Source of the DNA: Cymodocea nodosa
Lineage: Eukaryota > Streptophyta > Magnoliopsida > Alismatales > Cymodoceaceae
Direction: 5' to 3'
NCBI GenBank assembly: GCA_036874045.1
Contig: CM072336.1
Coordinates: 13,821,001-13,885,000 of the forward strand
DNA: 64,000 nt
Made by a program: the position numbers and the translations under genes. The notes below the pieces were generated by a model. The model ran no database searches and was not told where the DNA came from. It worked only from the letters and a program-made list of their open reading frames with translations. Positions 43,957 through 54,370 of this stretch are shown here, piece by piece. How positions within the stretch are numbered: the stretch's first letter is position 1; every line of letters begins with the position of its first letter.

Positions 43957-46900
43957 ACTGTGATTTTGTAATTTAATGTTGTGTACTCTGCATTTATTTT
44001 TAGAAAAAGAAAAAAATAAAATATCAATCCAATTTATTGGTATCTATTCTAGGAAACCAACTAGCTTGCTTATGTGCCACCAAAGGCATAGGAGCCTGGG
44101 TTTCACACAAGACATTGATTTAACAATTTATGTTTTGTTGTTAAATGTTATTTTGTTATATATTCTGCTTTTATTTGTGAATGAAAAGTTTTTTAGAATC
44201 TAAAGGTGGAAGATGTTGAAGGAGATACAAAAGAACAAGGTATGTAATTGATTACTTATCCTGAATTTACATGCAAACACAATTCGTGGAGTTATTCATT
44301 AACTCAACGAATTAAGTTTGTTGAGTTAGGTGCTAAGTCAACAAAATAATATTCATGCCTGCTAATATTTTTTATATTTATTGTAAAATCTTTTACATTG
44401 AGGACAATGCAAAATGTAAGTATGGGGGGAGGTAATTAGATTAAATTCAAGTAATTTTGTTAATTAAAGGAACTAGGATGGTGCTGCAAATTTCTATGGA
44501 AATTGATTTTTTTTTTTTGAATTTGTTGTAACTAACTGAAATTTCCTATAACTATCTAATGATTGAAAAAAAAAAAAAAAAACATTGTAACTGCTTGAAT
44601 GTTATATTTAGAATCTTATATAAGATGCTACAAATTTTACTGTTAATACAAATCTAGATATAGTATCTTATGTTTTTACTGAATTTTATAAGTTTAACAG
44701 TTTCATAATTTTAAAAAGAAATCAGAATGCTTAACTGAAACTCAGTAAAAGATCTAAAATCCTGAAAGAGCTGAAATGTTGATTTTTGGATTAAATGAAA
44801 TACATATGATCAAGGTTACATTTAATTTGATTGATTAAACTTGTAGAATGATTTATGTGTAAATCTTATTAAACTACAGAAAAAGTATGAGCTTATTGAT
44901 ATGGATTCATGTTTTCAGTAAATTATAGAAGTAGGATTAGTTGTAGGATCGTCTGTATCACAAGAGGGGGGTGAATTGTGTCTTTAGTAATTAAATACTA
45001 GCAGATAAAACAAGAGCACAAAACACTCATAAATAAAATTCTATTCTTTATTTAAAGACAGAATTTACAATATCTTTTCAGCTCAATTCCCTTCTTGAAG
45101 GTTTTGATACAGTAATGTTCGATATACAATTCAAATAGAAAAACAAAGCTCTTATTCAAAACTAATTTTGAATTGTATAAAACTTGATCTTTATGCATAC
45201 AGCTTCTTTCTTTCTCTTTGCTCAGCTTCTATATCTCTTCTTCTCTAGTTGTCGAATTTCCAGACTTCTTGCGTTTGCAGCTCCTTTTCTGAAATTGCTT
45301 GGAATTTTGAACTTCTTCTGATGTTGGAGAATTTTTCAAAATATGAATATTCAAACTTAACTTTTCAGTTAGGGATCCAGATTGAATATTTAGACTTGGT
45401 TTTTGAGATTAAGATCTTCTATTGTAACATAGCTCGTACTCTCTATTAGTAGTCGAACTCTGTTGTCTTTCACGTTTAGCGTGTTCATCCACTTAATCCA
45501 CAATCCACAATCCATAATCTACGTACTAATTTTTTCTTTAATCCAAATTACTATCTTTTTGAGTTTCCACTTTCTCCACTATAATTTTGAATTTTCACGA
45601 TCTCCACTTGTAGATTCATCGAGACTTTTATCTTCTTGGAGTCTTGTAGAATATCTTCTAAGTTTTCGATTTAGTCGAACACTTATCCTTTAAGTCTTGT
45701 AAAAACTCGAATACTTATCTGTAACTCTTCGAGTTTTTGCACTTACAAAACACGTGACTAAATATAGCAAACTTATCTATTTTTTAGTCAATTTATAAAA
45801 CTCGAACAGTTATCTATCCATGTGTATAAAAACTCAAATAGTTATCTAACTATTCGATTTTCATTACCGAATGCACATGGAAAACACGTGACAACTTAAA
45901 ACATTAAGAACACACATGTAGATAACTTAACTATACGAGTTTTTAACATAAATTATTCGACAAAAACAAAATGTTAACTATCCGAAAGTTTAACTATCGA
46001 AAATCTAACTCTTCGGAAATCTTTAACTTATCCAACATAAAAATGAAACTTTTTGATAATCTGTTAATTATTATACTTAGAGAAATATACTTAGAGAATA
46101 TTATTTAGACTTATTTAAAAACTTTAATAACGCATATATCATCAAAACAAAATTCCTAACATATGAGATTTGTGTTTTATTGCATCTGTATTAATGAAAT
46201 ATGTACATATATTGTGTTGAAAAAAAGAAAAAGAGAAAAAAAGAGAAAAATTTTGAGAGTTTATTGATTTATTTGATCATGAGCCTTTTATACTTGAGTA
46301 GATAGCTATCTAAGGATTGTTGACCTAAAAAAGGACTCTTTAAATTTGGCAACCTAAGATCCTGATCAGATATGAGATTGTTGACTGAAAGCTTGATACA
46401 TGGGTACACTAGAAAGCTCTTGTATGATTCAAGCTTTTCAAATTAACTTTTAAAGCAAAAATATGCATATACTGTTTTGAAAAGATAAAAGTGTTTTGTG
46501 AAATACAGATATCTTTTGAATCTAGTATATTTTCTGTTATTTATGATTACTAAAGTATGAATCTAGATTAGACTTTTGAAGTTGTTTATTTGAAATACAA
46601 TTCATTATTCTTCTTGTTTTAATCATATTGAGTTGGATTGTGTTTTGATTCGTATGTAGTTGAAATTTATTCTAGAAATCTTATTGGAAAATTTAGGATA
46701 ATAGATGTTTGAAAAGAAAAAAATGATAATATAACTACCATCTATGTGATGCTGATATATTTTGTATATAATTTACATATGTTTAAATATATTTGTAGAT
46801 TGAAGAGGAGAAAACAATGTTAAATTAGATTATTGAAAAATACAAAATATCTTTATAGTAATCTAATCTATGTATTCTAAAGAAAAGAAAAAATGAAGAA

Positions 46901-46970
46901 TTAGTTCTAACACTTTAGAAAGACCAACTAGTTAGATCTTAGTAGTTTGCTAAAGGACTAGCAAAAGTTA
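43957..46970 (+). other. 3' spacer of the Athila-like element (contains a nested LTR)
   Basis: Non-coding. 43957-44941 and 46162-46850 match the spacer after F-box copy A and, in part, the SIRE-like pol-to-env spacer. It contains AGTATGGGGGGAGG near 44420. Homopolymer runs (T at 44511-44518, A at about 44565-44581) are present. The small open frames at 43976-44203 and 45249-45693 do not resemble any protein; the latter lie inside the nested LTR. Confidence 0.6.
44942..46161 (-). mobile_element. Minus-strand SIRE-type solo LTR
   Basis: 1220 bp. On the plus strand it starts TGTAGGATCG, followed by AAGAGGGGGGTGAATTGTG, and ends AATTCCTAACA. It interrupts a stretch that is continuous at 20360-20372 in the other F-box unit. 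No clear target-site repeat is seen. It contains CTATTCGA and TAACTATCCGA motifs near 45860-46020. Confidence 0.75.
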
Positions 46971-46983
46971 AGTATGGGGGAAG
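46971..46983 (+). other. Polypurine tract of the Athila-like element
   Basis: AGTATGGGGGAAG directly before the 3' LTR; it primes plus-strand DNA synthesis. Confidence 0.75.
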
Positions 46984-48952
46984 TGTTTAGAATGTAAAAG
47001 TACATAATATTAACAGTTAAATGATGGTTAATTACATAATATTTAGCTTATCATATGAGAATTAAGCCATTATGTTATAATTGCACTATTATATGCTTTA
47101 ATGAAAAAATCTGCATAATTTTAGGAAATTAATGTTAATTGAGTATATTTCTAAACTATTGGTGAATTACAGGCTTTTTAATTCCTAAGTCTCCGAATTT
47201 TCTGTTATTTCGGAGAGTTACATTTCATGTGCTGGATAGTTATGTTTTAAATGCTAAAAGAATATTCAGGTGCACAGTAATAACTCATTGAGTTACAGGT
47301 TTAAAGGTTTAAAAAGATCACATGAGAACTCATTGAGTTAGTGAGTAAAAACTGTAAGTTGTATATCTAAACTCGTTAAGTTAGAATTATGCACATGTTG
47401 AATTTAAATACTTTATTATGTCACGTGAGCTGCACATATATAACTCGTTAAGTTAGCATAATTATATGCGTTGAGTTACTTGAATATATACTAAGGTAAC
47501 GCATTGTGTTAGTGTTATAAGCTTATAAGTTATTTCTTTATTACACGTGTTTTATAGTTAAGTTAACGAAATAAGTCTATTCAGTTATACTAACTCCACA
47601 GACCATTTATTTTCTAATATGCTACTGCAGTAGTTGCAGAAACAAGAAATTCGAAGGAAAACCACGATTGCACGTATCACGTGGGAATTCACTCGTGGAA
47701 TGAAGAAGAAATCACCATCGTTGATATGAATGAAGGAAATCCAATCGATCATTTAAGCAGAAGTAGTTATTACTGAAAGAAATATAAAATAAGAGGAGAA
47801 AGACGATGAAAGTGTTGTGTGTAGGTGGAGAATTACGCTAACTATAAGAAGTGTTGGAAGTTCCCTGAAGCTCCACACCACATCACCAAAATCACCAACC
47901 ATCGAAGGTCTATGAGGATACTTTCCAGATGTCGGGTTGATTCTGAGCCAAACATGGTGATTGACAACCACTGTGAGGAGTGATCGTGTCGCGAGAGGGG
48001 AAGCAATTTTCACCAAGCACCGACTCATATCTTAAGAGATCGTAAAACTTCTAACCTTGGTTTTGGGTTGATGCCAGTATGCTGAAGAGGAGATCATCTT
48101 ACAATTTTGTATTCGCGATTCTATAGGGAGAGGAGGTAAGATTGTAAGTGATTAAGTTTTCAGTGTTGTAATCGCATTGCATGTAGTGACAGAAATTTTT
48201 ACTATCGATAAAGATTTTTACATTTCATCTTTCGGTCATCTTTAGAAACATATCAAAATAAAAATACCAAAAATAACTAATTATCTGTGTTTACATTTAG
48301 TATTAAAGTGTTGTATTGTTTATTTTATATCGTGATTAATGCTATCATTATCAATATTGTGAATGTTTTACGTTTGTTTGATTCAGAAAACAGAAAATAG
48401 TTTATTGTTTACTGAAATTGATTTGTCCTAGATACTTAAAGATTTTAATAGTTACTGTTTGAAATATCTAAATGTTAGTGTTGCTTAATGATAAATCTAA
48501 TATTAACTAACTTTAAAGAGTTTAATTGATGTTATTTACATTCTATGGAACTGCCCAATGATTGGCTAAATTACTCTATAAATAATAGTATTTAAATAGA
48601 AAGATAGGCTCGTGAAGTTAACTTAAGTCCACGAAGTTAGTTCGTTGAGTTAACTATAACTGCATAAACTAAGTTTGTTGAGTTAACTGTAACTCAATAG
48701 AGTGCTTAATTGAACACATATAAACTCCAATATAAAAATTAGAATAGTACATAATTCTTACTCAATCTTTGTGGGATTGACTTGTACTTGCACATAAATA
48801 CAATATACACTGTGCACTTGCAGTTAAAATACAAATTGGACTTAATATCTAATTTGTGTGAAGGGTTGTTTGTTTACTTCTAAAAGAATTTATTAATATA
48901 AGCATAAAAATAAATCACACAAGTTTCTAATTTAACTTTTCACAACAATACA
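46984..48952 (+). repeat. 3' LTR of the Athila-like element
   Basis: 1969 bp, TGTTTAGAATG to CACAACAATACA. TATA-like TATAAAAT at 47783-47790. Shared U3 motifs at 47275-47555. An open frame on its minus strand (47753-48028) also exists in other LTR copies. Confidence 0.82.
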
Positions 48953-49309
48953 ATCCCCATGTGCTTAATCACTCAAGTACAAAAGGTATGTTGAATATTA
49001 TGTTTTGATGATGTGTGTAAAATGTTAATTAATCATATTTAGTCAATTAATTTTGTTGTTTGTGAAAGTAAATGAAGAACATCGATTAATATAGAAAAGG
49101 TTTAATGTTATATACTTGTTTGTAATGGATACGAAAAATGCTAAGTTTCATAACTTGTCGTTAAGTTACATTAACTTTTTGTACAACTAATTGTTAAGTT
49201 AACGTATGCTTTTATAGTATTAAACATGATATATTTTATTTTGACATATTTGTATTATGTATAGTGTACGATAATAACTCGTTGAATTAACGTTCTTTTT
49301 GTTAAAAAT

Positions 49310-49444
49310 GTCACATGAGAACTCGTTGAGTTATAAGTTTAAAGGTTAAATGAGGTCACATGAGAACTCGTTGAGTTATAAGTTTAAAGGTTAAATGAGG
49401 TCACATGAGAACTCGTTGAGTTATAAGTTTAAAGGTTAAATGAG
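49310..49444 (+). repeat. Three tandem 45-bp repeats in a SIRE-type LTR
   Basis: Units start at 49310, 49355 and 49400 with GTCACATGAGAACTCGTTGA and end TTAAATGAG; the three are virtually identical and a fourth, diverged partial unit follows. Each holds one AACTCGTTGAGTT palindrome. Other SIRE LTRs here have one diverged unit at this place. Confidence 0.9.
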
Positions 49445-49837
49445 GTCATATGAGAACTCATTGAATTAGTGAACAAAACGTTAAGTTATATATATGAACT
49501 CATTAAGTTAGCATTATGCATGTTGTTTGGTTACCCAGCACGACATTAGAAAACTTGTTTTGGATCTCCAGCAATGCATCAGAAAAACTTGGATTTGTTA
49601 ACTTCTGTTTTTACTTAGTTAATTTATCTTTATGCCTATTCATTTTTTAGAAGTAAATAAACAACCTTTCACACAAATTAGATATTAATTCTAATTTGTA
49701 TTTTAAATGCAAGTGCACAATGTCTATTGTATTAGTGTGCAAATATAGGTCGATCCCATAGAGAATTGTATAAGAATTGAGAACTGTTCCGTTTGTTAAT
49801 AATCAAATTTATATCTTCAATAAGCCCTCCGTTGAGT

Positions 49838-49940
49838 TACAGTTAACTCAACGGTCAAAGTTCGTTGAGTTATGGCTAACTCAACGGACAAAGTTCATTG
49901 AGTTATGGCTAACTCAACGGACTAACCTCGTGGACTTAAG
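49838..49940. repeat. About three 33-bp palindromic repeats
   Basis: Units pair CGTTGAGTTA with TAACTCAACGG around a short centre and are joined by CAAAGTT. The open frame through them (ELWLTQRTKF repeated) is a by-product of the repeat. Confidence 0.8.
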
Positions 49941-51027
49941 TAACTCCACGAGCTTGTCTTTCCTTTTTAATACTGCTATTTACAAAGGAATTCGGCCAAC
50001 CATTGGGCGATTCCATAGATTGTAAATAACACCAATTAAGCTCTTTAATGTTAGTAAACACTGGATTTATCATTGAGCATACCAACATTCAGATAATTCA
50101 AACAATAACCATTAAAATCTTTAAGTCTTTTGAACGAACCAATTTCAGTAAACTATAAAACTAAAAAAAAAAAAAACAATCACAACACTAACAAAGATAA
50201 TATTAATCACGATACAACACGAACAATACAACACTCAAATACAAAATACAAACATAGATAAGTTGTTTTTGGTATTTTTGTTTTAATATGAACATGGAAA
50301 TGGGCGAAAGGTGAAATGTAAAGTAATCTCAGTCGATAGTAAATACTTCCGTCACTACATGCGATGCGATTACACCACTGAAAGTTAAACCACTTACAAT
50401 TCTGTCTCCTCTCCCTATAGAATCGCGAGTCCAGAATTGCAAAATGATCTCCTCTTCAGCATATAAGCATCAACCTGAAGCCAAGGCTAGAAGCTTTACG
50501 ATCTCCTGAGATATGAGTCGGTGCTTGGTGAAAATGGCTTCCCTTCCTACGACGCGATCACTCCTCACAATGGTTGTTAGGCACTGTGTTTGGCTCGGAA
50601 TCGACCCGACATCAGGAAAGTATCCTCACAGACCTCCGATGGTTGGTGATTATGGTGGTGGTAATGATGGTTGGTGTGGTACTTCAGAGAATTACCGACA
50701 CTGTCTGTAGAAAGCTCGGTGCTTCTCCTTTGTACACACTGGCCATACCCATCGATCACCCCCTTTACTTCTTTTTCTTCTTTTCTTTTGTATTTCCTCA
50801 GTGGTAACTACTTTTGCTTGAATGGTCGGTTGGATTTCCTTCATTCATATCAACGATGATGCTTTCTTCTCCCTGCGTGATACGTGCAATCATGGTTTTT
50901 CCTTCTAATTGTCCTATTTCTGTAACCGCTACAGTGGCATGTTAGAAAATAAATAGTCTGTGGAGTTACAGATAACTCAACGGACTTGCTTCGTTGATTT
51001 AACTATAAAACACGTGCATAAATTTAA

Positions 51028-51195
51028 CTATCCGATGCTTAGGTGCATTTTGGATACTTACAGACTTAACTATCCGATGCCTAGATGCATTTCGGATAGT
51101 TACAAACTTAACTATCCGATGCTCAGATGCATTTTGGATAGTTACAAACTTAACTATTCGATGCTCAGATGCATTTCGGATAGTTACAGATAACT
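51028..51195. repeat. Four 42-bp tandem repeats, each a hairpin
   Basis: Each unit runs AACTATCCGATGC, a short centre, then GCATTTCGGATAGTT, so it can fold on itself. One more diverged unit lies near 51290-51325 and another near 51425-51462. The open frame at 50960-51193 merely reads through the array. Confidence 0.85.
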
Positions 51196-52435
51196 CATCG
51201 ATTTATAACTTAAGTAAATCTACTAGATCTTGACACGTGTTAACAACAATTTAATAATAAAAGAAACATTTCGGAGAGTTATAGGTCTAACTATCCGATG
51301 CTCAAATGCATTTCGAATAGTTAGAGATAACTCATCGAAAATCCACTTAAGTCACTTTCCTAGAACATGACACATGGCCATAGCTATTTTATAAATAAAA
51401 GGAGATTTCAGAGAGTTACACATATAACTATCCGATGCCCAACTGCAATTTCAGATAGTTATAGATAACTCACTAAAAGTTCACTTAAGTCATGCATTAT
51501 GGTTTTGACATGTGTACTTCAGGAAATAATAAACTATTCTTTTAAAACATAACTGTTCGGCAATTTAAACATAACTATTCGATACATGTCCAGTATGTTA
51601 AACATAACTGTTCGAAATATGTTCGGTATGTTAAACATAACTGTTCGAAATATCAGAAAATTCGGATACTTAAGAATTTCACAGCCTGCAACTTACCGAT
51701 AGTTCAGAAATGTACTAAATTAACATTAATTCCCCGAAATTAAGTAGATTATTTAATTAAAGCTTATAACAGTGCAATTATAACAAAATGACTTAATTCT
51801 CATATGAAAAGTTAAATATTATGCAATTAACCATCATTTAACCGTTAATAATATGCACTTTTTCATTTTAAAGTTCAAAAATATTATATTGTATCACATG
51901 AGTTGTACATGTTTAACTTGTTAAGTTAACATAACTGCACGTATTAAGTTGCTAAATTGAATATAAAGGTAACGTTTTAGGTTATTATTATAAACTTATA
52001 TAAGTATTATCTTTACTCGTGATAACATTATTTATTGATTAAACATTCAATATAAGTTTGTTGGGTAACCTGTTAATCAATGAACTTACTTCGTTGGTTA
52101 TTACTTTGCTAAATGAAAATATCACATGTATGTCATATGCTAAATTCGTTGAGTTAAACACATTGACTTATAAGTCTATTCTATTTTATGTGTTTAATTA
52201 GTATTAACATAACGTCTTGTTATTACACTTGATGAAACATTTTAGACAAGAAAGTTTATTTTGTAGGAAATTTTTCAAAAGATTTAGGATCGATGATTTA
52301 AGAAAATTTAAGAGGAAAGCGTAGAGTAGAACATGTATCTCAAAATTTGAATTTTAAATTAAAATAGAAGATGTAAAGAGTAGATATTGATTGTGGATAA
52401 ACATGGAAGATATATATGAAATAGAAATTGATGAT

Positions 52436-53924
52436 TGTAGGATCGAATGGCTACACAAGAGGGGGGTGAATTGTGTTTTTCAACATTTTCGATTATAATT
52501 GAAACTTCAAAAAAAAGTCGAGACATTATTTTAATCAAATCATTTTATTCAAGGTTTCAATTACAATGTACAATTCAATTCTCCTCTAAAATTGTAGATG
52601 TAATTATATAACGATACCATGTTTCATTTAATCAATTTCATAACTACAAATAGAGAAAACTAATTTGTGGAATTTAAAACATTTCTCCTTGTTTGAGATT
52701 TTTCTTCTTCTTCTGCAATTCTTCAGTGACAAATATTTGACTTTCTCTGCTTCATCGAATTTACTTTTTTCTAATACTTCAGATATTCAGTGACATAAAT
52801 CTGACTTTTTTTCCTTCACTGAATTTGCTTCCATTTGAGACTTTTCCCCGAAGAGGTGCTTTTGATCCCTAAAAAGGTATTTTTTTTAGTGTGTAGGGAT
52901 AACTGATCAACGAGAATTCTATGTCTTTTATATTGTATATTCACTTCATGCATATCCTCCATGTTTAATCACTATCAGTTTTCCACTCCTTACGTTTTCT
53001 AATTTTCCTTCATCGAAATACACACGTTTTGACCCACGTTTTCTTTTCAAATTTCTTTAATCATCAATTCTGGATCTTTGAAAAATTTCCTGCAAAATAA
53101 ACTTTCTTGTCCAAAATTTTTCATCAAATGTAATAATAAGTCGTTGTGTTAATGTTAACTAAACAAGTAATACAAGTAGATTTATAACTTAACGTATCTA
53201 ACTCAACGAGTTTATTATGTGCTAAATCACATAACAAGTACTGTAGCTAACTCAACAAACTAAGTTTGTGGTATTATGCTAACTCAACGAACTAGTAAAA
53301 AATAAATATTTTTATGATAAGGTATTTACCACGTGCAATAATAATAACTTTAAGTTTATAACACTAACCTAACGCGTTACCTTAGTGTTCAATATAGCAA
53401 CTCAACGTGAGCAGTTATGTTAACTTAACGAGTTAAATATGGGCAACTCACGTGATACAATATAACATTCGTAAACTTTAATTTCATCACGTGTATAATA
53501 CTAACTTAACGAGTTCGTCTACTCTTTTACTCACTAACTTAACGAGTTTTCACGTGACCTATTTTAACCTTTAAGCCTATAACTCATTGAATTCTCACAT
53601 GACCTTTATACTAATAACACACTAACTCAACGAGTTGTCAAATGTGCACTGTTCATGATACAGAAAATATAACTTTAAAGCATATCATGCTTTACAATAA
53701 AAACACACGTTAACTTAACGTTTAGTTAAATGAAAAGTTAGTGTAATGTAATGACTAGTTATTTAACTTCGTATAATCTCAAATCCATTACAAACAAGTA
53801 TTTATATCAGTAAACTTTTTTTATGTATTAATTGATGTTCTTAAATTATGTTCACAAACAATAGTAATTGATTAAATATGATTATATCCATTTATCACAT
53901 ATCATTAAAACAAAATACTCAACA
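52436..53924 (-). repeat. 3' LTR of the minus-strand SIRE-like element
   Basis: 1489 bp. Reading the minus strand it begins TGTTGAGTATTTTG, right after the purine tract AAAAAGGAAGAGAT (53938-53925), and ends with TTCACCCCCC then CGATCCTACA. The minus-strand TATA box is near 52940 (ATATAAAAG). Confidence 0.82.
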
Positions 53925-54370
53925 ATCTCTTCCTTTTTGATGATTACAAAAATCATATAAAATCAATTATGAAATATGTTTAACTCAATAAAGCACCTCC
54001 GTTGGGTTAAGTTTTAATTCAACAAACAAGTTTGTTGACTTAAGTTCACTTAAGATTATCTATTGCTTTAGTGAAAAACATCTCTTAGGAATAAAATTTC
54101 TTAGACAAAATATTTCAACATAATCATCTCCCCCATTTTAAATATATATGTAATTTAAACACATAATCATCTCCCCCTTTTTGTCATTAATCAAAAAAAT
54201 GATTACATAATATAAAAACCAAGAGACAAGTATGTACAACCCAATTTTCTGTAAACATTAATAAGAATGAAATCATTTACAGTAAAATGTATTGTTCAAA
54301 TAATCAAACAATAAATACAAACATTACATTTTGTATTCAGATACAAGCAAATAGACAAATGACAATACAT
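53925..54370 (-). other. 3' untranslated region of the minus-strand SIRE-like element
   Basis: Non-coding, matching 26490-26939. Contains several purine tracts on the minus strand (GGGGGAGATGATT near 54120-54190). Confidence 0.65.

Larger units (their letters stand above)
28535..48952 (+). mobile_element. Large Athila-like Ty3/gypsy element with downstream gag and F-box ORF
   Basis: The two LTRs are 1970 and 1969 bp once nested DNA is removed. They begin TGTTTAGAATG and end CACAAYAATACA. The flanks GTCCC (28530-28534) and ATCCC (48953-48957) match at four of five bases, the difference being a transition. A tRNA-Asp-type primer site and a polypurine tract are in place. Inside, in order: zinc knuckle with protease, RT, RNase H and integrase (32540-37013), an unknown ORF (37736-39599), a gag capsid gene (40690-42589), an F-box-like ORF (42845-43956) and a long spacer. 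Three later LTR insertions are nested (28641-30543, 40899-41496, 44942-46161); without them the element is about 16.7 kb. In ordinary Athila elements gag precedes pol. All genes carry stops. Confidence 0.7.
49524..51870 (-). mobile_element. Minus-strand Athila-type LTR, expanded, nested in the SIRE-type LTR
   Basis: On the plus strand it starts TGTTTGGTTACC and ends near TTTTTCATTTTAA; the expected CTAAACA end is eroded and no target-site repeat is certain. It is about 2.35 kb against 1.9 kb for the copy at 28641-30543. The extra length includes arrays of 33-bp and 42-bp palindromic repeats. Confidence 0.75.
48989..52435 (+). mobile_element. SIRE-type LTR, interrupted by two later insertions
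   Basis: Starts TGTTGAATATTATG and follows the 3' LTR at 26940 through the U3 region to 49523. It resumes at about 51871 (TATTATATTGTATCACATG) and continues to ATATGAAATAG near 52420, just where a TATA box would follow. It is then broken by the minus-strand SIRE-like element. The remainder should lie beyond the right edge of the window. Confidence 0.75.

Noticed and set aside
45249..45693. Open frames at 45249-45449 and 45463-45693
   Set aside because: They are inside a minus-strand SIRE-type solo LTR and have no recognisable protein.
49310..49500. CRISPR-like array
   Set aside because: The 45-bp units are contiguous without spacers and lie in a plant LTR.
49777..50025. Repeat protein with an 11-residue period
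   Set aside because: It reads through the 33-bp palindromic DNA repeats inside an LTR.
50960..51193. Repeat protein with a 14-residue period
   Set aside because: The frame is just the reading of the 42-bp DNA repeats; it has no start context or neighbours supporting a gene.
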